Position numbers and translations under genes: made by a program. From Chlorella sorokiniana (taxonomy: Eukaryota; Chlorophyta; Trebouxiophyceae; Chlorellales; Chlorellaceae), in assembly GCA_025917655.1 (NCBI GenBank), contig CP084612.1, positions 1,798,001-1,862,000 of the forward strand: DNA of 64,000 nt, given 5' to 3'. Position 1 is the first letter of the stretch, and each line of letters begins with the position of its first letter. The notes under the pieces were generated by a model, which did not search any database, had not been told where the DNA came from, and saw nothing but the letters and a program-made list of their open reading frames with translations. Below, one piece after another: positions 1 through 14,100 of the stretch.

Positions 1-79
1 TAGCAAAATGGCAGGCTCCGCGCCGCCTCCACGCTGCTGAACACGGCGTGCATGGTGGCATGCCACACTGTCTCCCCCA
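1..79. other. Unique flank left of the satellite array
   Basis: These 79 bases do not resemble the satellite monomer. The repeat starts abruptly in mid-monomer at about base 80, with the segment reading CGGCAGAAATCTTC. A pyrimidine-rich stretch ending in CAG lies immediately before the junction, so it resembles a splice acceptor, but nothing supports a gene here. The piece is too short to classify. Confidence 0.5.
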
Positions 80-3000
80 GCGGCAGAAATCTTCTATACC
101 ACTCGCCCGGGCCGCATTGCACTGCCTGCAGCATTCCCAGAGAACGCAAGGCCACCCACAGATCTGCCCAAGCAGCACTGGTTGCACCTCGGATCCGTCG
201 CTGAGAGCTGGCGCCGCCGCTGCCACCGCCCAACCGCGCACACATCGCCAGCGGCAGAAATCTTCTATACCACTCGCCCGGGCCGCATTGCACTGCCTGC
301 AGCATTCCCAGAGAACGCAGGGCCACCCACAAATCTGCCCAAGCAGCACTGGTTGGACCTCGGATCCGTCGCTGAGAGCTGGCGCCCCGCTGCCACCGCC
401 CTGCCGCGCACACATCGCCAGCGGCAGAAATCTTCTATACCACTCGGCCGGGCCGCATTGCACTGCCTGCAGCATTCCCAGAGAACGCAACGCCACCCAC
501 AAATCTGCCCAAGCAGCACTGGTTGCACCTCGGATCCGTCGCTGAGAGCTGGCGCCCCGCTGCCACCGCCCTGCCGCGCACACATCGCCAGCGGCAGAAA
601 TCTTCTATACCACTCGCCCGGGCCGCATTGCACTGCCTGCAGCATTCCCAGAGAACGCAACGCCACCCACAGATCTGCCCATGCAGCACTGGTTGCACCT
701 CGGATCCGTCGCTTACAGCTGGCGCCGCCGCTGCCACCGCCCTGCCGCGCACACATCGCCAGCGGCAGAAATCTTCTATACCACTCGCCCGGGCCGCATT
801 GCACTGCCTGCAGCATTCCCAGAGAACGCAGGGCCACCCACAGATCTGCCCAAGCAGCACTGGTTGCACCTCGGATCCGTCGCTGAGAGCTGGCGCCGCC
901 GCTGCCGCGCACACATCGCCAGCGGCAGAAATCTTCTATACCACTCGCCCGGGCCGCAATGCACTGCCTGCAGCATTCCCAGAGAACGCAACGCCACCCA
1001 CAAATCTGCCCAAGCAGCACTGGTTGCACCTCGGATCCGTCGCTGAGAGCTGGCGCCCCCGCTGCCACCGCCCTGCCGCGCACACATCGCCAGCGGCAGA
1101 AATCTTCTATACCACTCGCCCGGGCCGCATTGCACAGCCTGCAGCATTCCCAGAGAACGCAACGCCACCCACAGATCTGCCCATGCAGCACTGGTTGCAC
1201 CTCGGATCCGTCGCTTACAGCTGGCGCCGCCGCTGCCACCGCCCTGCCGCGCACACATCGCCAGCGGCAGAAATCTTCTATACCACTCGCCCGGGCCGCA
1301 TTGCACTGCCTGCAGCATTCCCAGAGAACGCAGGGCCACCCACAGATCTGCCCAAGCAGCACTGGTTGCACCTCGGATCCGTCGCTGAGAGATGGCGCCG
1401 CCGCTGCCACCGCCCTGCCGCGCACACATCGCCAGCGGCAGAAATCTTCTATACCACTCGGCCGGGCCGCATTGCACTGCCTGCAGCATTCCCAGAGAAC
1501 GCAACGCCACCCACAAATCTGCCCAAGCAGCACTGGTTCCACCTCGGATCCGTCGCTTACAGCTGGCGCCCCCGCTGCCACCGCCCTGCCGCGCACACAT
1601 CGCCAGCAGCAGAAATCTTCTATACCACTCGGCCGGGCCGCATTGCACTGCCTGCAGCATTCCCAGAGAACGCAGGGCCACCCACAGATCTGCCCAAGCA
1701 GCACTGGTTGCACCTCGGATCCGTCGCTGAGAGAGGGCGCCGCCGCTGCCACCGCCCTGCCGCGCACACATCGCCAGCGGCAGAAATCTTCTATACCACT
1801 CGCCCGGGCCGCATTGCACGGCCTGCAGCATTCCCAGAGAACGCAGCGCCACCCACAAATCTGCCCAAGCAGCACTGGTTGCACCTCGGATCCGTCGCTT
1901 ACAGCTGGCGCCGCCGCTGCCACCGCCCTGCCGCGCACACATCGCCAGCGGCAGAAATCTTCTATACCACTCGCCCGGGCCGCATTGCACGGCCTGCAGC
2001 ATTCCCAGAGAACGCAGCGCCACCCACAGATCTGCCCAAGCAGCACTGGTTGCACCTCGGATCCGTCGCTTACAGCTGGCGCCGCCGCTGCCACCGCCCT
2101 GCCGCGCACACATCGCCAGCGGCAGAAATCTTCTATACCACTCGCCCGGGCCGCATTGCACTGCCTGCAACATTCCCAGAGAACGCAGCCCCACCCACAG
2201 ATCTGCCCAAGCAGCACTGGTTGCACCTCGGATCCGTCGCTGAGAGCTGGCGCCGCCGCTGCCACCGCCCTGCCGCGCACACATCGCCAGCAGCAGAAAT
2301 CTTCTATACCACTCGGCCGGGCCGCATTGCACTGCCTGCAGCATTCCCAGAGAACGCAGCGCCGCACACAGATCTGCCCAAGCAGCACTGGTTGCACCTC
2401 GGATCCGTCGCTGAGAGCTGGCGCCCCGCTGCCACCGCCCTGCCGCGCACACATCGCCAGCGGCAGAAATCTTCTATACCACTCGCCCGGGCCGCATTGC
2501 ACTGCCTGCAGCATTCCCAGAGAACGCAGCGCCGCACACAGATCTGCCCAAGCAGCACTGGTTGCACCTCGGATCCGTCGCTGAGAGCTGGCGCCGCCGC
2601 TGCCACCGCCCTGCCGCGCACACATCGCCAGCGGCAGAAATCTTCTATACCACTCGCCCGGGCCGCATTGCACTGCCTGCAGCATTCCCAGAGAACGCGG
2701 CGCCACCCACAGATCTGCCCAAGCAGCACTGGTTGCACCTCTGATCCGTCGCTGAGAGATGGCGCCGCCGCTGCCGCGCACACATCGCCAGCGGCAGAAA
2801 TCTTCTATACCACTCGCGCGAGCCGCATTGCACACCCTGCAGCATTCCCAGAGAACGCAAGGCCACCCACAGATCTGCCCAAGCAGCACTGGTTGCACCT
2901 CGGATCCGTCGCTTACAGCTGGCGCCGCCGCTGCCACCGCCCTGCCGCGCACACATCGCCAGCGGCAGAAATCTTCTATACCACTCGCCCGGGCCGCATT

Positions 3001-6000
3001 GCACTGCCTGCAGCATTCCCAGAGAACGCAGGGCCACCCACAGATCTGCCCAAGCAGCACTGGTTGCACCTCGGATCCGTCGCTAGGAGCTGGCGCCGCC
3101 GCTGCCGCGCACACATCGCCAGCGGCAGAAATCTTCTATACCACTCGCCCGGGCCGCATTGCACTGCCTGCAGCATTCCCAGAGAACGCAAGGCCACCCA
3201 CAGATCTGCCCAAGCAGCACTGGTTGCACCTCGGATCCGTCGCTGAGAGCTGGCGCCGCCGCTGCCACCGCCCAACCGCGCACACATCGCCAGCGGCAGA
3301 AATCTTCTATACCACTCGCCCGGGCCGCATTGCACTGCCTGCAGCATTCCCAGAGAACGCAGGGCCACCCACAAATCTGCCCAAGCAGCACTGGTTGGAC
3401 CTCGGATCCGTCGCTGAGAGCTGGCGTCCCCGCTGCCACCGCCCTGCCGCGCACACATCGCCAGCGGCAGAAATCTTCTATACCACTCGGCCGGGCCGCA
3501 TTGCACTGCCTGCAACATTCCCAGAGAACGCAGGGCCACCCACAGATCTGCCCAAGCAGCACTGGTTGCACCTCGGATCCGTCGCTAGGAGCTGGCGCCG
3601 CCGCTGCCGCGCACACATCGCCAGCGGCAGAAATCTTCTATACCACTCGCCCGGGCCGCATTGCACTGCCTGCAGCATTCCCAGAGAACGCAAGGCCACC
3701 CACAGATCTGCCCAAGCAGCACTGGTTGCACCTCGGATCCGTCGCTGAGAGCTGGCGCCGCCGCTGCCGCGCACACATCGCCAGCGGCAGAAATCTTCTA
3801 TACCACTCGCGCGGGCCGCATTGCACGGCCTGCAGCATTCCCAGAGAACGCAGCGCCACCCACAAATCTGCCCAAGCAGCACTGGTTGCACCTCGGATCC
3901 GTCGCTGAGAGCTGGCGCCGCCGCTGCCACCGCCCTGCCGCGCACACATCGCCAGCGGCAGAAATCTTCTATACCACTCGCCCGGGCCGCATTGCACTGC
4001 CTGCAGCATTCCCAGAGCACGCAACGCCACCCACAAATCCGCCCAAGCAGCACTGGTTGCACCTCGGATCCGTCGCTGAGAGCTGGCGCCCCCGCTGCCA
4101 CCGCCCTGCCGCGCACACATCGCCAGCGGCAGAAATCTTCTATACCACTCGCCCGGGCCGCATTGCACTGCCTGCAACATTCCCAGAGAACGCAGGGCCA
4201 CCCACAGATCTGCCCAAGCAGCACTGGTTGCACCTCGGATCCGTCGCTAGGAGCTGGCGCCGCCGCTGCCGCGCACACATTGCCAGCGGCAGAAATCTTC
4301 TATACCACTCGCCCGGGCCGCATTGCACTGCCTGCAGCATTCCCAGAGAACGCAGGGCCACCCACAGATCTGCCCATGCAGCACTGGTTGCACCTCGGAT
4401 CCGTCCCGGAGAGAGGGCGCCGCCGCTGCCACCGCCCTGCCGCGCACACATCGCCAGCGGCAGAAATCTTCTATACCACTCGCCCGGGCCGCATTGCACT
4501 GCCTGCAGCATTCCCAGAGAACGCAGGGCCACCCACAGATCTGCCCAAGCAGCACTGGTTGCACCTCGGATCCGTCGCTGAGAGCTGGCGCCGCCCTGCC
4601 GCGCACACATCGCCAGCGGCAGAAATCTTCTATACCACTCGGCCGGGCCGCATTGCACTGCCTGCAGCATTCCCAGAGAACGCAGCGCCACCCACAGATC
4701 TGCCCAAGCAGCACTGGTTGCACCTCGGATCCGTCGCTGAGAGCTGGCGCCGCCCAACCGCGCACACATCGCCAGCAGCAGAAATCTTCTATACCACTCG
4801 CCCGGGCCGCATTGCACTGCCTGCAGCATTCCCAGAGCACGCAACGCCACCCACAAATCCGCCCAAGCAGCACTGGTTGCACCTCGGATCCGTCGCTGAG
4901 AGCTGGCGCCCCCGCTGCCACCGCCCTGCCGCGCACACATCGCCAGCGGCAGAAATCTTCTATACCACTCGCCCGGGCCGCATTGCACTGCCTGCAACAT
5001 TCCCAGAGAACGCAGGGCCACCCACAGATCTGCCCAAGCAGCACTGGTTGCACCTCGGATCCGTCGCTTACAGCTGGCGCCCCGTTGCCACCGCCCTGCC
5101 GCGCACACATCGCCAGCGGCAGAAATCTTCTATACCACTCGGCCGGGCCGCATTGCACTGCCTGCAGCATTCCCAGAGAACGCAGCGCCGCACACAGATC
5201 TGCCCAAGCAGCACTGGTTGCACCTCGGATCCGTCGCTTACAGCTGGCGCCGCCCTGCCGCGCACACATCGCCAGCGGCAGAAATCTTCTATACCACTCG
5301 CCCGGGCCGCATTGCACTGCCTGCAACATTCCCAGAGAACGCAGGGCCACCCACAGATCTGCCCAAGCAGCACTGGTTGCACCTCGGATCCGTCGCTGAG
5401 AGATGGCGCCACCGTTGCCACCGCCCTGCCGCGCACACATCGCCAGCGGCAGAAATCTTCTATACCACTCGGCCGGGCCGCATTGCACTGCCTGCAACAT
5501 TCCCAGAGAACGCAGCCCCACCCACAGATCTGCCCAAGCAGCACTGGTTGCACCTCGGATCCGTCGCTGAGAGCTGGCGCCGCCCTGCCGCGCACACATC
5601 GCCAGCGGCAGAAATCTTCTATACCACTCGCCCGGGCCGCATTGCACTGCCTGCAACATTCCCAGAGAACGCAGCCCCACCCACAGATCTGCCCAAGCAG
5701 CACTGGTTGCACCTCGGATCCGTCGCTGAGAGCTGGCGCCGCCCTGCCGCGCACACATCGCCAGCGGCAGAAATCTTCTATACCACTCGCCCGGGCCGCA
5801 TTGCACTGCCTGCAACATTCCCAGAGAACGCAGGGCCACCCACAGATCTGCCCAAGCAGCACTGGTTGCACCTCGGATCCGTCGCTGAGAGATGGCGCCA
5901 CCGTTGCCACCGCCCTGCCGCGCACACATCGCCAGCGGCAGAAATCTTCTATACCACTCGCCCGGGCCGCATTGCACTGCCTGCAGCATTCCCAGAGAAC

Positions 6001-9000
6001 GCAGGGCCACCCACAAACCTGCCCAAGCAGCACTGGTTGGACCTCGGATCCGTCGCTGAGAGCTGGCGCCCCCGCTGCCACCGCCCTGCCGCGCACACAT
6101 CGCCAGCGGCAGAAATCTTCTATACCACTCGCGCGAGCCGCATTGCACACCCTGCAGCATTCCCAGAGAACGCAGCGCCGCACACAGATCTGCCCAAGCA
6201 GCACTGGTTGCACCTCGGATCCGTCGCTGAGAGCTGGCGCCGCCGCTGCCGCGCACACATCGCCAGCAGCAGAAATCTTCTATACCACTCGCCCGGGCCG
6301 CATTGCACTGCCTGCAGCATTCCCAGAGAACGCAGGGCCACCCACAGATCTGCCCATGCAGCACTGGTTGCACCTCGGATCTGTCCCGGAGAGAGGGCGC
6401 CCCCGTTGCCACCGCCCTGCCGCGCACACATCGCCAGCGGCAGAAATCTTCTATACCACTCGCCCGGGCCGCATTGCACTGCCTGCAGCATTCCCAGAGA
6501 ACGCGGCGCCACCCACAGATCTGCCCAAGCAGCACTGGTTGCACCTCGGATCCGTCGCTGAGAGCTGGCGCCGCCCTGCCGCGCACACATCGCCAGCGGC
6601 AGAAATCTTCTATACCACTCGCCCGGGCCGCATTGCACTGCCTGCAACATTCCCAGAGAACGCAGGGCCACCCACAGATCTGCCCAAGCAGCACTGGTTG
6701 CACCTCGGATCCGTCGCTAGGAGCTGGCGCCGCCGCTGCCGCGCACACATCGCCAGCGGCAGAAATCTTCTATACCACTCGGCCGGGCCGCATAGCACTG
6801 CCTGCAGCATTCCCAGAGAACGCAAGGCCACCCACAGATCTGCCCATGCAGCACTGGTTGCACCTCGGATCCGTCCCGGAGAGAGGGCGCCGCCGCTGCC
6901 ACCGCCCTGCCGCGCACACATCGCCAGCGGCAGAAATCTTCTATACCACTCGCCCGGGCCGCATTGCACTGCCTGCAGCATTCCCAGAGAACGCAGGGCC
7001 ACCCACAGATCTGCCCAAGCAGCACTGGTTGCACCTCGGATCCGTCGCTGAGAGCTGGCGCCGCCCTGCCGCGCACACATCGCCAGCGGCAGAAATCTTC
7101 TATACCACTCGCCCGGGCCGCATTGCACTGCCTGCAACATTCCCAGAGAACGCAGGGCCACCCACAGATCTGCCCAAGCAGCACTGGTTGCACCTCGGAT
7201 CCGTCGCTGAGAGATGGCGCCACCGTTGCCACCGCCCTGCCGCGCACACATCGCCAGCGGCAGAAATCTTCTATACCACTCGCCCGGGCCGCATTGCACT
7301 GCCTGCAGCATTCCCAGAGAACGCAGGGCCACCCACAAACCTGCCCAAGCAGCACTGGTTGGACCTCGGATCCGTCGCTGAGAGCTGGCGCCCCGCTGCC
7401 ACCGCCCTGCCGCGCACACATCGCCAGCGGCAGAAATCTTCTATACCACTCGCGCGAGCCGCATTGCACACCCTGCAGCATTCCCAGAGAACGCAGCGCC
7501 GCACACAGATCTGCCCAAGCAGCACTGGTTGCACCTCGGATCCGTCGCTGAGAGCTGGCGCCGCGCTGCCGCGCACACATCGCCAGCAGCAGAAATCTTC
7601 TATACCACTCGCCCGGGCCGCATTGCACTGCCTGCAGCATTCCCAGAGAACGCAAGGCCACCCACAGATCTGCCCAAGCAGCACTGGTTGCACCTCGGAT
7701 CCGTCGCTGAGAGCTGGCGCCGCCGCTGCTGCGCACACATCGCCAGCAGCAGAAATCTTCTATACCACTCGGCCGGGCCGCATTGCACGGCCTGCAGCAT
7801 TCCCAGAGAACGCAGCGCCACCCACAAATCTGCCCAAGCAGCACTGGTTGCACCTCGGATCCGTCGCTGAGAGCTGGCGCCGCCTGCCGCGCACACATCG
7901 CCAGCGGCAGAAATCTTCTATACCACTCGCCCGGGCCGCATTGCACTGCCTGCAACATTCCCAGAGAACGCAGGGCCACCCACAGATCTGCCCAAGCAGC
8001 ACTGGTTGCACCTCGGATCCGTCGCTTACAGCTGGCGCCCCCGTTGCCACCGCCCTGCCGCGCACACATCGCCAGCGGCAGAAATCTTCTATACCACTCG
8101 GCCGGGCCGCATTGCACTGCCTGCAGCATTCCCAGAGAACGCAGCGCCGCACACAGATCTGCCCAAGCAGCACTGGTTGCACCTCGGATCCGTCGCTGAG
8201 AGCTGGCGCCGCCCTGCCGCGCACACATCGCCAGCGGCAGAAATCTTCTATACCACTCGCCCGGGCCGCATTGCACTGCCTGCAACATTCCCAGAGAACG
8301 CAGCCCCATACACAGATCTGCCCAAGCAGCACTGGTTGCACCTCGGATCCGTCGCTGAGAGAGGGCGCCGCCGCTGCCACCGCCCTGCCGCGCACACATC
8401 GCCAGCGGCAGAAATCTTCTATACCACTCGCCCGGGCCGCATTGCACTGCCTGCAGCATTCCCAGAGAACGCAAGGCCACCCACAGATCTGCCCATGCAG
8501 CACTGGTTGCACCTCGGATCCGTCCCCGAGAGAGGGCGCCGCCGCTGCCACCGCCCTGCCGCGCACACATCGCCAGCGGCAGAAATCTTCTATACCACTC
8601 GCCCGGGCCGCATTGCACTGCCTGCAGCATTCCCAGAGAACGCGGCGCCACCCACAGATCTGCCCAAGCAGCACTGGTTGCACCTCGGATCCGTCGCTGA
8701 GAGATGGCGCCGCCCTGCCGCGCACACATCGCCAGCAGCAGAAATCTTCTATACCACTCGCCCGGGCCGCATTGCACTGCCTGCAGCATTCCCAGAGCAC
8801 GCAACGCCACCAACAAATCCGCCCAAGCAGCACTGGTTGCACCTCGGATCCGTCGCTGACAGCTGGCGCCCCGTTGCCACCGCCCTGCCGCGCACACATC
8901 GCCAGCGGCAGAAATCTTCTATACCACTCGGCCGGGCCGCATTGCACTGCCTGCAGCATTCCCAGAGAACGCGGCGCCACCCACAGATCTGCCCAAGCAG

Positions 9001-9840
9001 CACTGGTTGCACCTCGGATCCGTCGCTGAGAGATGGCGCCGCCGCTGCCGCGCCGCACACATCGCCAGCGGCAGAAATCTTCTATACCACTCGCGCGAGC
9101 CGCATTGCACACCCTGCAGCATTCCCAGAGAACGCAAGGCCACCCACAGATCTGCCCAAGCAGCACTGGTTGCACCTCGGATCCGTCGCTGAGAGATGGC
9201 GCCCCCGCTGCCACCGCCCTGCCGCGCACACATCGCCAGCGGCAGAAATCTTCTATACCACTCGCCCGGGCCGCATTGCACTGCCTGCAGCATTCCCAGA
9301 GAACGCGGCGCCACCCACAGATCTGCCCAAGCAGCACTGGTTGCACCTCGGATCCGTCGCTGAGAGCTGGCGCCGCCCTGCCGCGCACACATCGCCAGCA
9401 GCAGAAATCTTCTATACCACTCGCCCGGGCCGCATTGCACTGCCTGCAGCATTCCCAGAGAACGCAGGGCCACCCACAGATCTGCCCAAGCAGCACTGGT
9501 TGCACCTCGGATCCGTCGCTGAGAGATGGCGCCCCGCTGCCACCGCCCTGCCGCGCACACATCGCCAGCGGCAGAAATCTTCTATACCACTCGCGCGAGC
9601 CGCATTGCACACCCTGCAGCATAATAAGAGAACGCAAGGCCACCCACAGATCTGCCCAAGCAGCACTGGTTGCACCTCGGATCCGTCGCTTAAAGCTGGC
9701 GCCCCCGCTGCCACCGCCCTGCCGCGCACACATCGCCAGCGGCAGAAATCTTCTATACCACTCGCCCGGGCCGCATTGCACTGCCTGCAACATTCCCAGA
9801 GAACGCAGGGCCACCCACAGATCTGCCCAAGCAGCACTGG

Positions 9841-11123
9841 TTGCACCTCTGATCCGTCGCTGAGAGATGGCGCCGCCGCTGCCGCGCACACATCGCCAGC
9901 GGCAGAAATCTTCTATACCACTCGCGCGAGCCGCATTGCACACCCTGCAGCATTCCCAGAGAACGCAAGGCCACCCACAGATCTGCCCAAGCAGCACTGT
10001 TGCACCTCGGATCCGTCGCTGAGAGATGGCGCCCCGCTGCCACCGCCCTGCCGCGCACACATCGCCAGCGGCAGAAATCTTCTATACCACTCGCCCGGGC
10101 CGCATTGCACTGCCTGCAGCATTCCCAGAGAACGCGGCGCCACCCACAGATCTGCCCAAGCAGCACTGGTTGCACCTCGGATCCGTCGCTGAGAGAGGGC
10201 GCCGCCGCTGCCACCGCCCTGCCGCGCACACATCGCCAGCGGCAGAAATCTTCTATACCACTCGCCCGGGCCGCATTGCACTGCCTGCAGCATTCCCAGA
10301 GAACGTAGCGCCGCACACAGATCTGCCCAAGCAGCACTGGTTGCACCTCGGATCCGTCGCTGAGAGCTGGCGCCGCCGCTGCCGCGCACACATCGCCAGC
10401 AGCAGAAATCTTCTATACCACTCGGCCGGGCCGCATTGCACGGCCTGCAGCATTCCCAGAGAACGCAAGGCCACCCACAGATCTGCCCAAGCAGCACTGG
10501 TTGCACCTCTGATCCGTCGCTGAGAGATGGCGCGCCGCCGCTGCCGCGCACACATCGCCAGCGGCAGAAATCTTCTATACCACTCGCGCGAGCCGCATTG
10601 CACACCCTGCAGCATTCCCAGAGAACGCAAGGCCACCCACAGATCTGCCCAAGCAGCACTGGTTGCACCTCGGATCCGTCGCTGAGAGATGGCGCCCCGC
10701 TGCCACCGCCCTGCCGCGCACACATCGCCAGCGGCAGAAATCTTCTATACCACTCGCCCGGGCCGCATTGCACTGCCTGCAGCATTCCCAGAGAACGCGG
10801 CGCCACCCACAGATCTGCCCAAGCAGCACTGGTTGCACCTCGGATCCGTCGCTGAGAGAGGGCGCCGCCGCTGCCACCGCCCTGCCGCGCACACATCGCC
10901 AGCGGCAGAAATCTTCTATACCACTCGCCCGGGCCGCATTGCACTGCCTGCAGCATTCCCAGAGAACGTAGCGCCGCACACAGATCTGCCCAAGCAGCAC
11001 TGGTTGCACCTCGGATCCGTCGCTGAGAGCTGGCGCCGCCGCTGCCGCGCACACATCGCCAGCAGCAGAAATCTTCTATACCACTCGGCCGGGCCGCATT
11101 GCACGGCCTGCAGCATTCCCAGA
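9841..11123 (+). repeat. Tandem duplication of a four-monomer block (~663 bp)
   Basis: The blocks 9,841-10,460 and 10,501-11,123 are nearly identical across four consecutive monomers. Both contain the same order of variants: a monomer preceded by a CTCTGATCC variant of the BamHI-like site, a GCGCGAGCC monomer with CACACCCTGC, a GAGAGATGG monomer with GCCCCGCTG, and a GAGAGAGGG monomer with the rare GAACGTAGCGCC. Sharing four private variants in order shows recent duplication of a multi-monomer block rather than independent mutation. Confidence 0.85.
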
Positions 11124-14100
11124 GAACGCAGCGCCACCCACAGATCTGCCCAAGCAGCACTGGTTGCACCTCGGATCCGTCGCTGAGAGCTGGCGCCGCC
11201 CTGCCGCGCACACATCGCCAGCGGCAGAAATCTTCTATACCACTCGCCCGGGCCGCATTGCACTGCCTGCAGCATTCCCAGAGCACGCAGCGCCACCCAC
11301 AAATCTGCCCAAGCAGCACAGGTTGCACCTCGGATCCGTCGCTGAGAGCTGAGAGCTGGCGCCGCCGCTGCCGCGCACACATCGCCAGCAGCAGAAATCT
11401 TCTATACCACTCGCCCGGGCCGCATTGCACTGCCTGCAGCATTCCCAGAGAACGCACGGCCACCCACAGATCTGCCCAAGCAGCACTGGTTGCATCTCGG
11501 ATCCGTCGCTGAGAGCTGGCGCCGCCGCTGCCACCGCCCTGCCGCGCACACATCGCCAGCGGCAGAAATCTTCTATACCACTCGCCCGGGCCGCATTGCA
11601 CACCCTGCAGCATTCCCAGAGAACGCAAGGCCACCCACAGATCTGCCCAAGCAGCACTGGTTGCACCTCGGATCCGTCGCTGAGAGCTGGCGCCGCCGCT
11701 GCCGCGCACACATCGCCAGCAGCAGAAATCTTCTATACCACTCGCGCGAGCCGCATTGCACACCCTGCAGCATTTCCAGAGAACGCAAGGCCACCCACAG
11801 ATCTGCCCAAGCAGCACTGGTTGCACCTCGGATCCGTCGCTGAGAGCTGGCGCCGCCCTGCCGCGCACACATCGCCAGCGGCAGAAATCTTCTATACCAC
11901 TCGCCCGGGCCGCATTGCACTGCCTGCAACATTCCCAGAGAACGCAGGGCCACCCACAGATCTGCCCAAGCAGCACTGGTTGCACCTCGGATCCGTCGCT
12001 AGAGCTGGCGCCGCCGCTGCCACCGCCCGCCGCGCACACATCGCCAGCGGCAGAAATCTTCTATACCACTCGCCCGGGCCGCATTGCACTGCCTGCAGCA
12101 TTCCCAGAGAACGCAAGGCCACCCACAGATCTGCCCAAGCAGCACTGGTTGCACCTCGGATCCGTCGCTGAGAGCTGGCGCCGCGCGCCACCGCCCTGCC
12201 GCGCACACATCGCCAGCGGCAGAAATCTTCTATACCACTCGCCCGGGCCGCATTGCACTGCCTGCAGCATTCCCAGAGAACGCAAGGCCACCCACAGCTC
12301 TGCCCAAGCAGCACTGGTTGCACCTCGGATCCGTCGCTGAGAGATGGCGCCGCCGCTGCCACCGCCCTGCCGCGCACACATCGCCAGCGGCAGAAATCTT
12401 CTATACCACTCGCCCGGGCCGCATTGCACTGCCTGCAGCATTCCCAGAGAACGCAGGGCCACCCACAGATCTGCCCAAGCAGCACTGGTTGCACCTCGGA
12501 TCCGTCGCTGAGAGCTGGCGCCGCCACCGCCCAACCGCGCACACATCGCCAGCAGCAGAAATCTTCTATACCACTCGCCCGGGCCGCATTGCACTGCCTG
12601 CAGCATTCCCAGAGCACGCAACGCCACCCACAAATCTGCCCAAGCAGCACTGGTTGCACCTCGGATCCGTCGCTGAGAGCTGGCGGCGCCGCCCTGCCGC
12701 GCACACATCGCCAGCGGCAGAAATCTTCTATACCACTCGCCCGGGCCGCATTGCACTGCCTGCAACATTCCCAGAGAACGCAGCCCCACACACAGATCTG
12801 CCCAAGCAGCACTGGTTGCACCTCGGATCCGTCGCTGAGAGAGGGCGCCGCCGCTGCCACCGCCCTGCCGCGCACACATCGCCAGCGGCAGAAATCTTCT
12901 ATACCACTCGCCCGGGCCGCATTGCACTGCCTGCAGCATTCCCAGAGAACGCAAGGCCACCCACAGATCTGCCCAAGCAGCACTGGTTGCATCTCGGATC
13001 CGTCCTGAGAGCTGGCGCCGCCGCTGCCACCGCCCTGCCGCGCACACATCGCCAGCGGCAGAAATCTTCTATACCACTCGCCCGGGCCGCATTGCACACC
13101 CTGCAGCATTCCCAGAGAACGCAGGGCCACCCACAGATCTGCCCAAGCAGCACTGGTTGCACCTCGGATCCGTCGCTGAGAGATGGCGCCCCCTGCCACC
13201 GCCCTGCCGCGCACACATCGCCAGCGGCAGAAATCTTCTATACCACTCGCCGGGCCGCATTGCACACCCTGCAGCATTCCCAGAGAACGCAAGGCCACCC
13301 ACAGATCTGCCCAAGCAGCACTGGTTGCACCTCGGATCCGTCGCTGAGAGCTGGCGCCGCCCCTGCCGCGCACACATCGCCAGCGGCAGAAATCTTCTAT
13401 ACCACTCGCCCGGGCCGCATTGCACTGCCTGCAGCATTCCCAGAGAACGCAAGGCCACCCACAGATCTGCCCAAGCAGCACTGGTTGCACCTCGGATCCG
13501 TCGCTGAGAGCTGGCGCGCCACCGCTGCCGCGCACACATCGCCAGCGGCAGAAATCTTCTATACCACTCGCGCGGGCCGCAATGCACTGCCTGCAGCATT
13601 CCCAGAGAACGCAAGGCCACCCACAGCTCTGCCCAAGCAGCACTGGTTGCACCTCGGATCCGTCGCTGAGAGATGGCGCCGCGCTGCCACCGCCCTGCCG
13701 CGCACACATCGCCAGCGGCAGAAATCTTCTATACCACTCGCCCGGGCCGCAATGCACTGCCTGCAGCATTCCCAGAGAACGCAAGGCCACCCACAGCTCT
13801 GCCCAAGCAGCACTGGTTGCACCTCGGATCCGTCGCTGAGAGATGGCGCCGCCGCTGCCACCGCCCTGCCGCGCACACATCGCCAGCGGCAGAAATCTTC
13901 TATACCACTCGGCCGGGCCGCATTGCACTGCCTGCAGCATTCCCAGAGAACGCAGGGCCACCCACAGATCTGCCCAAGCAGCACTGGTTGCACCTCGGAT
14001 CCGTCGCGAGAGCTGGCGCCGCCGCCGCCTGCCGCGCACACATCGCCAGCGGCAGAAATCTTCTATACCACTCGCCCGGGCCGCATTGCACTGCCTGCAG